From: Uranotaenia lowii
Lineage: Eukaryota > Arthropoda > Insecta > Diptera > Culicidae
Assembly: GCF_029784155.1 (NCBI RefSeq)
Contig: NC_073693.1
Coordinates: forward strand, 234,793,947 to 234,857,946
DNA: 64,000 bases
Direction: 5' to 3'
The stretch's first letter is position 1; each line of letters opens with the position of its first letter. A program made the translations under genes and the position numbers. The notes under the pieces were generated by a model. It was given only the letters and a program-made list of their open reading frames with translations, ran no database searches and was not told the origin of the DNA. Below, in pieces: positions 34,076 to 45,065 of this stretch.

Positions 34076-34752
34076 AATTATTCCACGGGTCATTCACAAC
34101 CAATCCCTTTTCATTCAAAAAGTCTGTCCTCATTTACTGTACTAATGATTAACAACTCAGAAATGAGGAATTCATCCTGAGCGTGTAATTGGTTGGCTTG
34201 CGAAAGAAACGTTTTTTGAGGTCATAATTAAACCATTATAAAACTAATAAGCCATTTTTCTGACCTTGAACAGGCTATTAAGTATCGAGATGACTAACGC
34301 CATGTTGGTTACAAAATCAAAGGGCACAAAATGACGCCATGTTTATGAATTCACAATGCAAGCATTTCAAAATATTTTTTCAGGCCTATGTTCCATCAAT
34401 TCCATCATGATTGACCATCAAATTTGACGAGGCGCATTTATTTTAAGATACAATTTCATATACATCTGACCTAAAATCTTGACTGGCAGTACAAAAGAGA
34501 CTCATAATATGGTTAAAACATTGGATTTTTGGCTATTAATTTTACCAGATCACATCTCAATAATGCAATCATTATTCATCAACCATTACGGTTGCTGGAA
34601 AAAATTAAAAAAAAAACTCCGAGAACTCACAGAATCTAAAAGAAACTAAAATTGCTGACATGTTAAATAATAGCTTTTTAAAAGCTTTGGTGACCAACAT
34701 TGATGACCAACAATGATATGTCATGAAGACATTTCTAGGGTAGGGCCAAATA
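34076..34752. other. No gene seen
   Basis: AT-rich; no recognised element or coding motif. Confidence 0.45.
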
Positions 34753-34872
34753 GCCTGATTTTGGCTTTATTATAGTCCAGGTGATGTTATAGAATGCGCT
34801 TTAGCTTTTTATGAAGATTAATACTACAGTCCAAACGCAATTTTTCGGACCATAATAAAGCTAAAATTGTTA
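34753..34872. repeat. Short inverted repeat (~120 bp)
   Basis: TTTTGGCTTTATTATAGTCC near the left end and TTTTAGCTTTATTATGGTCC as the reverse complement of the right end form ~20-bp arms with two mismatches around about 80 bp. A possible tiny MITE or hairpin; target duplication not resolved. Confidence 0.55.
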
Positions 34873-35792
34873 CTCGGGAATTGTCGCATCATCTCATCAC
34901 TACAATCATTAACCTTCCCGCTTTTAGACGGGTCATATTAAATTCCTAGACAACCATTTGTTGGGTATTTCGAATTTGCAGCACAAATATACGTGCAAAT
35001 ATACGTGTAAACATATCGTATATAATGCAGCTAAACCAGTATATACGTAAAATTTTGGAGGCCATATAGGTACATTAGCACACATATTCTTGATTTGGAT
35101 TGTATTGAATTACGATTTGCACGATTTGTCTATTTGATGATTGAGGTTGTAATCTTGTAGGTCTTCGCTCAATATGCGGTTGGGAATATCTTTATATACG
35201 ACGTTTTTCGTAACAATATGAAAAGTTTGACGACTTATTTGGTCGTCTTCTGCGACTTGAGTGCAAGGCTCTCATTTTCCGTCAGTTGAATAAAAATAAG
35301 ATTATTTCAAAGAAATGCGTTTTGGCTGTTGAATTCAAGTTTATATCGTATAATTTATTATTTGCCTGATTACTTAATTTTTTCAACGTTCATGAATTTA
35401 TTGTAGTACCTGGACTTGTTCCCCTGACGATACGATCAGCAGCTCATGGCGCTATCTGGAATATATAAATTCAAGGGAATTTGCTTCAAAGGCATTAAAC
35501 CAAAAGCAAATCGTATATTTCCATAACTAGAACCTTTTAAATTATAGAACACGTTATCGATGATCTAAAAAAGACCAACATTTCAAAGCCTCCTTAAATT
35601 TCATTATCATAAACGATTTTATTGAACTTTTTTGTAATCTTTTACGATTGCCAGCAAATACGTTTTACGAAAATCAGATATGCGAATTAATTTGCATAGA
35701 TATACGATTGCATGCTCATTAAATATTACAAATCAATCTAGTTTTAATTTATTTATTAGTCTTCGAAATAAATATTGTTTCGCACAGACTTA
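34873..35792. other. No gene; ACG/CGT-rich AT DNA
   Basis: Contains repeated TATACGT/ATCGTATA-type phrases (about 34985-35055) and ACCATTTGTTGGGTATTTCG near 34953, reminiscent of the TGTTGGCTGGG element family at 38627 and 56163. It may be a diverged relative into which the RT at 35793 inserted; not resolved. Confidence 0.25.
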
Positions 35793-37038
35793 TTATTCTA
35801 AGAGATGCCTTAACCTATTTTTAAATAACTGCTTTGACCTACCAAAATCAAAAAATCTAGCGCACTCATTAAAATAACGGTTACATGTGTCTATTGGATT
35901 GTAGTAAGTAGCCATACGTGGTTCGATGAGATGGAATCCAAAGAAGCTTTGATTCCGCAGCGGGCGTGTAGGAGCATACAAATTTATGGAATCCAGGAGA
36001 TCGTTGTTTTCAATATTGCCGCTCAGTAAGTCGAATGTGAATAAACATTGCAGAAACTTCCTTCTACGGGATAGCGCTTCAAGATGAATCAGATTACATC
36101 GATGTTTATAGGGAGTCCTGACTTCGGGATTCCAGTTAAGTTTCCGAAGAGCAAAGCGAACAAACGCTCGCCGGACACCTTCGAGGGATTGACTCAAAGT
36201 CAGTTGGAACGGGGCCCAAACTGGTGGTGCGTATTCAAGTATACTTCTGACGATCGAACAATAAAGTGTTTTAAGTGCATACACGTCGTTAAAATGGATT
36301 GTGTTGCGACGGAGGAAACCTAGCATGGCATAAGCCTTGGCGGTTATTGTAGTGATATGCGTGTGAAATCGCAACCGTCTATCGAAGGTAACACCGAGGT
36401 CCTTAATTGTGTCAACAGTTTCAAGAACGGTATCACCCATTGTGTAGTCATACTGATGCACGTTACGGGTTCTAGATAGATAAATTCATTGTTGTCCACT
36501 TTTTAACGTGCATCAACATTCCATTCAATCCGCACCGTCTCATAACAACGTCGAGATCATTCTGCAACATGATGCAGTTCAGCGGTGATGTAATTCGCCG
36601 AAAAAGCTTAAGGTCGTCTGCATAAAATAGTTTATGCGACGTCAACATGTCACACAAATCGTTTGCGAACAGTATGTATATTGACGGTTCAAGATGACAG
36701 GGAACACCGGATGGTATCAAAAACTTCGAAGAGCAGAAAGAGTTGACTCTAACATAGACCAAGCGGGAGTTCAAATACGAGGCAAGCCACTTTGTTATCC
36801 ACTCATGAAGTCCAAGGTGTCTAAGTTTGTCTATTACCAGTATGTGAGGAACGCGGTCAAAAGCTTTGGAGAAATCGATGTATACAGTTTGCACTTGCTT
36901 ACGTTTTTCGAGTTTTGGTACCACAAAATTGGTAAATGCCATAAGGTTTTAGGTTGTTGAGCGTTTTTTCATGAATCCATTTTGAGCGCCATCAATTAAC
37001 TGAGCTATGGACGGATATATAGCATCGTACACTAGAGA
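35793..37038 (-). pseudogene. Decayed non-LTR reverse transcriptase (palm to C-terminus)
   Basis: The minus strand begins LVYDAIYPSIAQLIDGAQNG, then FMKKRSTT and an in-frame stop. It continues MAFTNFVVPK and VQTVYIDFSKAFDRVPHILV (RT motif A, D23 of that open segment), with a damaged IPSGVP..HLEP (PQGS lost), the catalytic FYADDLKLF box, then a frameshift near 36465. The second segment, 222 residues, runs TIKDLGVTFDRRLRFHTHIT, LEYAPPVWAPFQL, GVRRAFVRFALRKLNW and ends FGRSKQLFKNRLRHLLE at the 35793 stop. The 5' half including the endonuclease is missing. The clade looks CR1/L2-like rather than Jockey, but I am unsure. Confidence 0.88.
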
Positions 37039-37647
37039 TTCAAGTTAAGTTATTTACGATATAGTTAGTTATATACGATTTTAAAGCATATAGCTCCTAG
37101 TGGCAAGCAGAGTTGTGAGCTTATTTTCTGTGTTTCAGTTTACAAGTTTTGTTTAAATAACGAAAAATGTCATTGTTTCAGTCAAAAATATATTCACGAA
37201 ATTTAAACAATTATTAGAACAAATATTTTGATATACTATCACAGAGTGAGTTATGCTTTTGAAACATACCTTAAACTTTGATCACTTTTTTCATTGATTT
37301 TTGAATATTTTGGAAGGGGTTGCTTTTTTGGAAACCCTCAAAGTTTTAAAACACTTACTGAGGTGAGGAGTATAATATATGATCATTGATTGCAGTAAAT
37401 TCAAACGACATTGGTAGTTATAAGCAGTCTTGAAAAATTTCATTTTCACTTTGCTGATTGTGCCAAACAGTTCATGAAAAATAAACAAATGGGGCATTCA
37501 TAACAACAACACTTCATCACGTTCGACAATTATTTTTTTCAGTTCTTTACACACTCATTCGTTAGCTGCCCTCAATGAAAATGAACACTTGATTTGATCA
37601 TTGTCATGGGGATCCTAGTGAAAGTGAAAGAGGAAAAAAATCATTCG
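37039..37647. other. No gene seen
   Basis: AT-rich DNA with no recognised element; the minus ORF 37291-37497 has no motif. Confidence 0.4.
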
Positions 37648-37925
37648 TTAGAATGTCATCCAGCTGATATTTTTATCTTTGCTTTCCATTACGCTGGAAT
37701 GCAAACATCGATACCAGAAGGTTATTTCCCCAGGAACAGGAAACTGAGTAACAGCACAACGATGATCGACCTGAAAATTCCATAACACCTGTGGAGTGGA
37801 CATATTGAAGGGACCCGCAGCTTCAATTTCCCACAACTTATAAAATCCTGCAGAAAAAGTCTGCTGGTCCAATGTACATCGTGCATGAATCGAACTCTTC
37901 CGGAAGTGAAAAAGCGTCTTTAGAT
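37648..37925 (-). other. Exon-like open stretch, unidentified
   Basis: One minus frame is open for about 92 codons ending in a stop at 37648: TLFHFRKSSIHARCTLDQQT, FSAGFYKLWEIEAAGPFNMS, TPQVLWNFQVDHRCAVTQFP and VPGEITFWYRCLHSSVMESK are consecutive. There is no ATG near its start (the apparent start at 37872 is a TTG). The local composition is less AT-rich than the neighbours, and cysteines and aromatics are spaced as in a secreted protein. I do not recognise a family; it may be a last exon of a host gene, a decayed gene or chance. Confidence 0.3.
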
Positions 37926-38270
37926 AGCTTCAATAGAGCATACAAGATATTATGATTCAGCTTTTTTATGATTTAATTTGTTAAAATGAAATATATCTTA
38001 ATTAATATCACTCGTTTCATTTAACCTTTGTTATCGAACCCGCACTATCGATTGCGCTAAATTCTTAAATACTATGAACGATTCAATTCATATCAGGATC
38101 ATAAAGCTTCAGGGGGTTCAATCTCTGAACTTAATTCAACTTCCAGCGACACCGTTATCGATTTCAGGCTTGCTCCCCGGGCGCTAAAAAACCAATTATG
38201 TGTCATGTGTCCCGTCAAAACATGCTCCCATCTTCAGACACCTATATGAAATTAAAATAAAATAATAAAT

Positions 38271-38549
38271 ATGCGTTCAACGTTCAAATATTTTGAATAT
38301 TGCCTGGTTTGTTTGTTGAATTGTTGGGGGTCCTCCGTTGGCTTATTGAAAATTTTCACCCAAGTTTATGACAGACGAAATTCTTTATTTCAAAATATCA
38401 CTGACTTTTTGGATGAACTGACAGAAGTAAGTGAACTCTGTCGGTGCTTGTTCAATGGAATTGAAAGAGATGAAGAAAATATGAAAAACAAACTAGACAG
38501 TGAACCATTTTCAAATGACCGTAGAAACATTGAGAAGGAAAAAAAATAG
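38271..38549 (+). CDS. Small ORF, hypothetical
   Basis: 92 codons from ATG to stop. The N-terminus MRSTFKYFEYCLVCLLNCWG is hydrophobic and could pass for a signal or anchor; then SSVGLLKIFTQVYDRRNSLF, QNITDFLDELTEVSELCRCL and a charged tail ending KEKK. No recognised domain, no visible promoter, and it lies just upstream of a transposon (38627). It could equally be a chance ORF in AT-rich DNA. Confidence 0.25.
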   Translation: MRSTFKYFEYCLVCLLNCWGSSVGLLKIFTQVYDRRNSLFQNITDFLDELTEVSELCRCLFNGIERDEENMKNKLDSEPFSNDRRNIEKEKK

Positions 38550-39803
38550 TAGTCGTTTGTTTTTATTTAGACTGAAAAATGTTCGGATTCAGTTTCAGTA
38601 GGTTCTGTCGAAATTTTTCAACACTGCCCAGCCAACATGAAATCGTAAAAGAAATCATCGTCGAACTCGTATATGGATGCAACTTTAATCGGAATCGTAA
38701 ATATGTACACTTACCATTCGACCATATCGTATATTCATCGTAGAAGATGCAACATCTCAATGAAACACGACTTAGTTACGATGTGTTGGATGAAGTCGTA
38801 TTTAGTTCCACCGATGTCAAATGAAATCTTATAACGATCGCATAAGATTTCTTAAGATGCATTTTATTGGTACACAACTTACTTTCGAATCGAAATCGTA
38901 AATGACTTCAAATAAATTCGTAAAGAATTCTACGTAAGCATCGTCTTTCGTATCACTTTGTATGTTTACTAGAATGTCACATAAGTAGGCAAATTAACAC
39001 CGTGTCTTTCCGATATAGCTACAAATATTATAACAAGTATAATTATAATCGTATAATCGGTCACTTTACCCACGATGTAAATATATTTAATGCGATCGAA
39101 TCAGATTCGTATTAACAGATACTTAGCGTTCGCCCACATCTCATCATGATATTAAAACTTCATCGTGTTGGATCGTGTTGAGTGGATGTGCAATTTTGCG
39201 ATCGTGCTTGCAATTTTGTATCAGCATTTGAATTTTGTGAAAGTTGACGACTAAAGCAAACAAGCAAACGGATGAAATAAAATAATAAAGGTAGGTTTTG
39301 GAAAAACAACGTTGGACAGAAACCTTACTAATAGGATTACTCTCCCTTACTAGGCTCAGATTTAAAAAAAAAACCCGCCGGATAATTACCCGACGATTTG
39401 CATGTGCATACTACGAGTATCAAGAATGTTCACGTACAGAATTGTGGCCGGGAAATTTCCGCTGTAAACCCGAGAGAAAGAGGCGTCAAAGATCCTGAGG
39501 GAGGCATGGAGGCGGTGGCAGTTAGGAAAGTAGCGAGCGGGACAATGCCCGGTTGCGGTTCCTACGAAAATATATGTAGTGCATTAGTTATAATAAAAAT
39601 CAGTTAAAATCATCAACTAATTTTATTTTTTCCTAGCGTCGTATTTCAATCACAATATTAAACATAACATGCTACATAAAATGGTCCGTAAAATCGTTTT
39701 ATGATACAAATCGTACATGAGTACATCCCAACTCACATAAAATATCGTTTAAAGAGTCCATCAAATGCCAAATTGCATCATATCGTACAAGCTTACAACA
39801 CAC

Positions 39804-40977
39804 ATATCTCGCGTGAGCTTTCATTACGTCGAATGAAACAGAAACACCGAACCGAGAAAAACGCTTCTGAAATTTGAAGAGTGTTTTTCAAATCCTATTT
39901 TTATTCCTTCGCCGATAACCCTTCAAAAAATACGCAATATTCATGGAAACTAATTGTGTCAGATATTCCACATTATGAATTTAATTTTTTGCAATTTTTA
40001 GAGCTATTTTTTAATCATAATAGGAACATACGACATATTCAAACATAAATCGTTCATACGTTTGAACACATTCGTCGTTTGGAGGGGAAATTTGTTTCAT
40101 TCGTCTCTTTTCTTTCGTCCTTTGATTCGTTCAACTTGCACATACGCCCAAATGTTTCTGATGAAAATACTATGGAAAATTTTCAATTTTCTCGGCGTAG
40201 TGGCTGTTTAATAAGTGGTGTAGCGGTAAATTGGTGAGAAAATGCATAATGAAATGTGTGAATCGGGTGCGACATCGATCAAACCAACTCGCTGCTGCTG
40301 ATCAGCTTTCTGTTGCCGATCAGCTGGAGGGGAAATTTGTCTCATTCGTCCTTTGATTCGTTCAACTTGCACTTACGCCCAAATGTTTCTGAGGCAATTA
40401 CCGGTAAAATTTCAAATTTTTTGGCATAGTGAATGTTAACAGTGAGTTATCGAGTGTAGCGGTGAATTATTAGTGAATGCGTAATAAAAGTGTGAATCGG
40501 GTGATTGGGTGACTAACAGCAGCAGGCTGCTGCCGATCAGCCTGATCAGTTTGCTGCTACTGCTGCTGTTCGGTTTCTTTTCCTTGCTGCATTATTGTAA
40601 AGCGTTCGAAAGCCTTGAGTATCGATTTAAGAACGCCTGAAAACAAGAATCTGAAATAATATTGCCAGGTTGATATTCTGATTACCTCTACCTGTATACA
40701 CTGTTTGCTCATGGAATCCATAGCGAATGTGCTAGGTTTTTCTTCCTCTGCACATTCGCCGTTTGGAAGAAGGGACGTAAGCAACATTGAAATGGGCAAG
40801 CAAGGTTTTGTTTCATTCGTCATTTTGAAAGTCTTAAATTTTATGCATTAAAAGGGTTTAAATTTATTGTTTTATCAATCATATAGGTAGATAATGTTAT
40901 AATGAAGCTTTTTTAGTGAATATCTCAGTTTTTCAAATTTTGTTTCATTCGACGTAATGAAAGCTCACGCGAGATAT
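39804..40977. mobile_element. Nested DNA element with perfect 37-bp TIRs
   Basis: 39804-39840 and 40941-40977 are perfect inverted repeats, starting ATATCTCGCGTGAGCTTTCA and continuing TTACGTCGAATGAAACA. ATAT is its own complement, so it may be part of the TIR or a 4-bp (or TA) target duplication with the true end at CTCGCG. The element sits within the CCCAGCC element: its flanks (..ACAACACAC / AATAAAATGTGAC) match that element's CACACCTCGCATAAAGTGTGAC phrase. The interior has a ~246-bp direct duplication and CTGCTG-rich segments but no transposase ORF. Confidence 0.9.
40080..40560 (+). repeat. Two-unit ~246-bp direct duplication with CTG/CAG runs
   Basis: GGAGGGGAAATTTGT.TCATTC followed by CGTTCAACTTGCAC.TACGC and AAATGTTTCTGA occurs at about 40080 and 40326. 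Each unit ends in GCTGCTG..GATCAGC-type sequence (about 40290-40325 and 40520-40570). The minus ORF at 40557-40823 overlaps this and lacks a motif. Confidence 0.75.
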
Positions 40978-41605
40978 AATAAAATGTGACTTAAGTTGTC
41001 AATCGATGTTAAAATCTCTGAACATCGTATAAGACTGCAACACATCTCGCATAAAGGGTGACAAAAATCGACATTCCATCGTCAGATTACTTCAAGTCGT
41101 ACAAGAGTTCGGCACACCTCGCATAAAGGGTTACTTAGATCGCCAATTCATCGTCAGATTGCTTCAAGTCGTACAAGAGTTCAACACACCTCGCATTAAG
41201 GGTGACTTAAATCGCAAATTTATCATCATATCGCTTCAAGTCGTAGAAAGGTAAAACACACATCGCATAAAGTGTGGATGGAACTGTCAATCCTCCCATC
41301 ATCGTAAATGCGCATGAATCGAATCCTTTAATATAACGTACAAAACGACGCCAATGCGACATAAAGTACCAAAGTATTTCTAACATCGTAAATGACATCA
41401 CATACGATGTTGTCGATGTCGTAAACCAGAAAATAACGAAAACATGTACGTATATTGCCTCCACTTTTGGTAGGTATATGCTTTTTTTCTAACGTCATAT
41501 ACGATGTTTTGTGTCGACATAGACGTACGTACATCTTTTGATATACCTAACAAATTGTTGGCTGGGTGGTTATAGGTAAATGTTTGTAACAAAACCAGAT
41601 TTCAA

Positions 41606-42335
41606 GTTTCGGGATAACTTTGATCACTATGGTTTTTAAGTACCTCAACAGCTTCAAAATTATTGTTAGGGTGCCATTTAGCACAGAAGGCAAAATCATT
41701 ATTAAAAGTAATTTTTGTTAGGACTAAACTAATTTTTTCAACGTTTTTTTTTCAAAAACATTTATAATCAAATGATCTACAATGTTGCCGCATACCCCAA
41801 GGGATAAAAATTATAAACATTTCTCAATTTTTTTGTTCTCAACAACAAATGAAATTTTGCCTTCATGCAACTCCCTAGGTCCTCGCACTGTTCCCATGTT
41901 CTTCTTTTCATCAAATTTAACCATTTGGCCATTTTTACAATACGGGCTTTCTCATGGTTTTTTTTTTTTCAATATCAAAAAATTATCATAACCATAAAAA
42001 TAACACCTCAACTAAACCTTAACAAAGAAAAAAGTTGAACTTTCACATAAAACAACGCATTTGCTCCTACATGCTTAAATTTGATCAGGAGAGAAGTTTG
42101 TTTGTGAGCCTTTGAAAAACCAGAAATTTTAAGATTTTAGAATTCATTTTAAGTAATATCCAATATCTTCTATTAAAAACGAAATTTAGCTTATTTGTAA
42201 CTCAATTTATTGGCTTTCAAACGTAGTAAACAGTTTTCTGATATTTCCACTTTTTGCTTAGTTAATGATGAATATCTGCAGAAATTTCATGTTGATTAAA
42301 GCAACCTCGGTGATCAAAGTTCCCCCAGCTTACGG
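41606..42335. mobile_element. MITE, CCGTAA..CGGGGT family, decayed copy 3
   Basis: The right end CCCCCAGCTTACGG followed by TA (42336) matches the family terminus. The left side preserves only CGGGATAACTTTGATCAC (41610). Internal phrases (AAAGTTGAACTTTCACAT, ATTGGCTTTCAAACGTAGTA, GTTAATGATGAATATCTG) follow the other copies at 21984-22842 and 51737-52472. Confidence 0.7.
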
Positions 42336-42359
42336 TACTTACAAACAGGTACGATATTG

Positions 42360-43966
42360 GAAACAGCATCGGCCTGGATTTCGGGTAGGTATAAATGTTT
42401 CACCGACGCGCTCAATATGAACACTCTGGGAAGTGAAAGAATATAGCTACAAAAATGTCAACACAACTCTCATTTTTATTTCCTCATCTGAATTTGCTTT
42501 GAAATAACTAAATGAATTAAGAAATTTCTGTTTTGGGTCAACTCATAAACTTTGCACGTTATCTAGTAAATTAGAATTTGGCGGGAGGAGATTGATCCCC
42601 TTTTCTTATTTTCACCATATCTTTTTGGAAAAATTTAGCAACTCGCACTCTTTTACATTTACTGACAGCGTGTAACTTCAAGTTTCTATGCTCCAAATTA
42701 GAACAATATTTCAACCCGTAGATGAACTAGAAGCATTTTCGTGGGAGTAAAAAAATTGCGATATTTTTGAAGTTAAGGGAGACTTGATCCTTTATTCAGG
42801 AAGCCCTTATCTATGGAAAAAATCAAACAAAACCCCAAGATAGAATGTTAATTGACTATTTTGGTCATGGTTGTTCTCATTTCACAATCTATAATTGTCA
42901 GAAAAAAAGTTCTATAGCTTATTCTAAACTATGGTTGCCAGAATTTTTTCCACTCCCATCCGGGCCTAGCAATTCCGGGCATTTTTTCAAAAAAACCTGG
43001 CAAAATCCGGGCATGGATTTCAATTTTTCAAATCCAAAAACCGAGCAAAATTTAGGTGTAATTATACATAAAAGCAAAGAAAAAATGCAAAAAAAATTGA
43101 AATTAATATTTCATTAATATAATTGCAGCCTTCTAAAAACTTTTTGGAACACTTGAATATTTAAAGGTTTATAAAAGTAAATCAGCGAAATTATTTGAAA
43201 CAACCGTTGAAAATTTCCATATCGTTAATCGATTTTGTTGAAACTTACTCAAAAACTTTGATTTTTTTTTTGGTGTCTTTGTGAAAATTGTGAAAAAATC
43301 TGGACAATATCCGGACTTTTTTCACGATATCCGGGCAACCGGGTCGGACCGGACTTTATCGAAATTTTGCATCAAATATCCGGGCAAACCCGGATAAAAC
43401 CGGGCAATCTGGCAAGCTTATTCTAAACCCTTATGATATTGCATTCTTACGAGCGCAATTTTTTATAAACAAAAGAAAATCAATTATTTTAGCCCTTTTC
43501 TTCAGATAATTGATGGATGAATATTAGCTATTGGATAAATATTAGCAATCCCGTAACCAGCAATGACCACGATCCATTGAGAAGAAGAATATACCGGGAT
43601 CATTTGTACCCATATATTAGGGATCAATTGTACCCAAAATCAACATTTTAGAAAACTTTTGCTGAAAAAAGTTGGGAGTTTTCCATCGCTTTGAAAATAA
43701 ATAAATACTTTTGTTATAATATTTCCATGTTAGGAAGATTTTAAAATGATGAAAAAAGATCTTCAAGTCACATTTTGAGAAATTTTCCAAACAAAGTTCA
43801 ATAACCCAAAAACTTATTTTGTTAAAATTTTTTGAGCTTCAACCATTGCTGTTTTGTTCCATTTGGCACATTTTTCTAGAACATTTGATCTTTGTACGAC
43901 ATTCCAGTTTGGAGATATAGCTAAGGAATCAAGTATCCCCAGGGATCAAGTATCCTCATTCTCCCC
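42360..43966. mobile_element. MITE related to 16769-17682, interrupted by a 485-bp insert
   Basis: GGGTCAACTCATAAACTTTG (42534) and its surroundings match the interior of 16769-17682. The right end, read as reverse complement, is GGGGAGAATGAGGATACTTG (then ATCCC), matching GGGGAGAGTGGGGTATCG.., with TA at 43967. The outer left end is missing. Internal GATCA..GTACCC phrases near 43595-43635 look like subterminal repeats. Interrupted by 42930-43414. Confidence 0.6.
42930..43414. mobile_element. 485-bp CCGGGCAA-rich insertion with 14-bp TSD
   Basis: Bounded by identical AGCTTATTCTAAAC at 42916-42929 and 43415-43428. The insert starts TATGGTTGCCAGAATTTTTT, carries many CCGGGCA/TCCGGGCAA phrases and ends CCGGGCAATCTGGCA. 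Related fragments occur at about 43990-44025 and 48195-48320. A 14-bp TSD fits an L1/Jockey-type retroposition machinery or a long-TSD DNA element. It has no ORF, and no tRNA head was seen. Confidence 0.8.
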
Positions 43967-44359
43967 TATTGATTTATCAGTCATTTAGTCAAATTTTACC
44001 CACCAAATCCGGGCAAATCCGAGCTTTTTTTTATCGAAATCTACATAAATGAATTCTACCCGTTCATTTTCATCACCTTTAAATTATAATCAATTTTATA
44101 ATCTTAAAATGTCACTACTAGAAGGTCATGGTTTTTCACCGATAAAGCCGATAAATTAAGTAACAAACATACAACGCGATGTATATAATCTCTTCACAAA
44201 GTTATCATTAACTTTAAATTTGAAAACCACTTAAAACATTTGTTCTCGGTTAATATACAATTACACTAGTTTACAGCATTTTTGAAGTAAGAAAGCTGAA
44301 GGTCATTTTCAATTTGAAATCGGGCGTTGAATCCGGTAATGAAATTCAAAAAATTCTCA

Positions 44360-45062
44360 GCAGAAGAGTTTTCGAGTTATGCTCCAATTATGAAAATTTG
44401 AAAAAATTAAAAAAATGTACTTTTACTTGGATTGGAATATCTCGGACTGCATAACAGAAATTGGAAATCTCTTTTTTGAATATTAAAGGTGAATAAATTT
44501 CCTATCGATCATTTGAACTTCATTTTTACGTATAACCAACAGTATTGTTGATATTTGTGACTATAAAAAATATTTGTAACTATAAAAAAACGCATTTTTT
44601 TAGAGAAAATTTTGTTTCAACGGAAGTTTAAGGCTCGATGGTAACATTTGAAAAATCTGATTCTTTATTGGGCTTAAATGTCAATTCAAAACAAAGATTT
44701 AAAGTAGTTATTCATCAAAATCGGTCGAAAATTGAAGAAGTTATGGTCAATTTAAGGCCAATAGAGAATAAGATTTTTTAAATGTTACCATCGAGCCTAA
44801 AACTTCCGCTGAAACAAAATTTTCTCTTAAAAATGCGTTTTTTATAGTTTATTCTATCATAAAGTCATGAATATCAACAATACTGTTGATTATACGTAAA
44901 AATGAAGTTGAAATGATCGATACAGAATTTATTCACCTTTAATATGCAAAAAAAGAGATTCCCAATTACTGTTATGCAGTCTGAGATATTTCCATCTAAG
45001 TTAAAGTACTTTTTTTATTTTTTCAAATTTTCATAATTGGAGAATACCTCAAAAACTGTTTT
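44360..45062. repeat. ~700-bp palindromic (foldback) element
   Basis: The left arm (about 44360-44670) and the reverse complement of the right arm (about 44770-45062) align through CTCCAATTATGAAAATTTGA, ATCTC.GACTGCATAACAG, AACAGTATTGTTGATATT and TTAGGCTCGATGGTAACATT, with scattered mismatches, around a ~110-bp loop. No ORF. It abuts the Harbinger-like MITE at 45066. Confidence 0.85.
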
Positions 45063-45065
45063 AGG

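Larger units (their letters stand above)
38627..41566 (+). mobile_element. CCCAGCCAACA-terminus DNA element, copy 1 (2.94 kb)
   Basis: 11-bp TIRs, CCCAGCCAACA at the left and TGTTGGCTGGG at the right, are bounded by TG on both sides, consistent with a 2-bp duplication. Both halves are full of ATCGTA/TCGTAA-type phrases and of a ~75-bp subrepeat near the right end (CACACCTCGCATAAAGGGT.AC repeated at about 41108, 41175 and 41258). A sister copy of 1.29 kb lies at 56163-57451 in the same orientation. The central part carries unrelated DNA (39240-39640) and a nested TIR element (39804-40977). No transposase ORF is recognisable. Superfamily unknown. Confidence 0.85.

Noticed and set aside
41207..41592. 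Three overlapping minus ORFs
   Set aside because: They lie in the subrepeat-rich right end of the CCCAGCC element and share no motif with known proteins.
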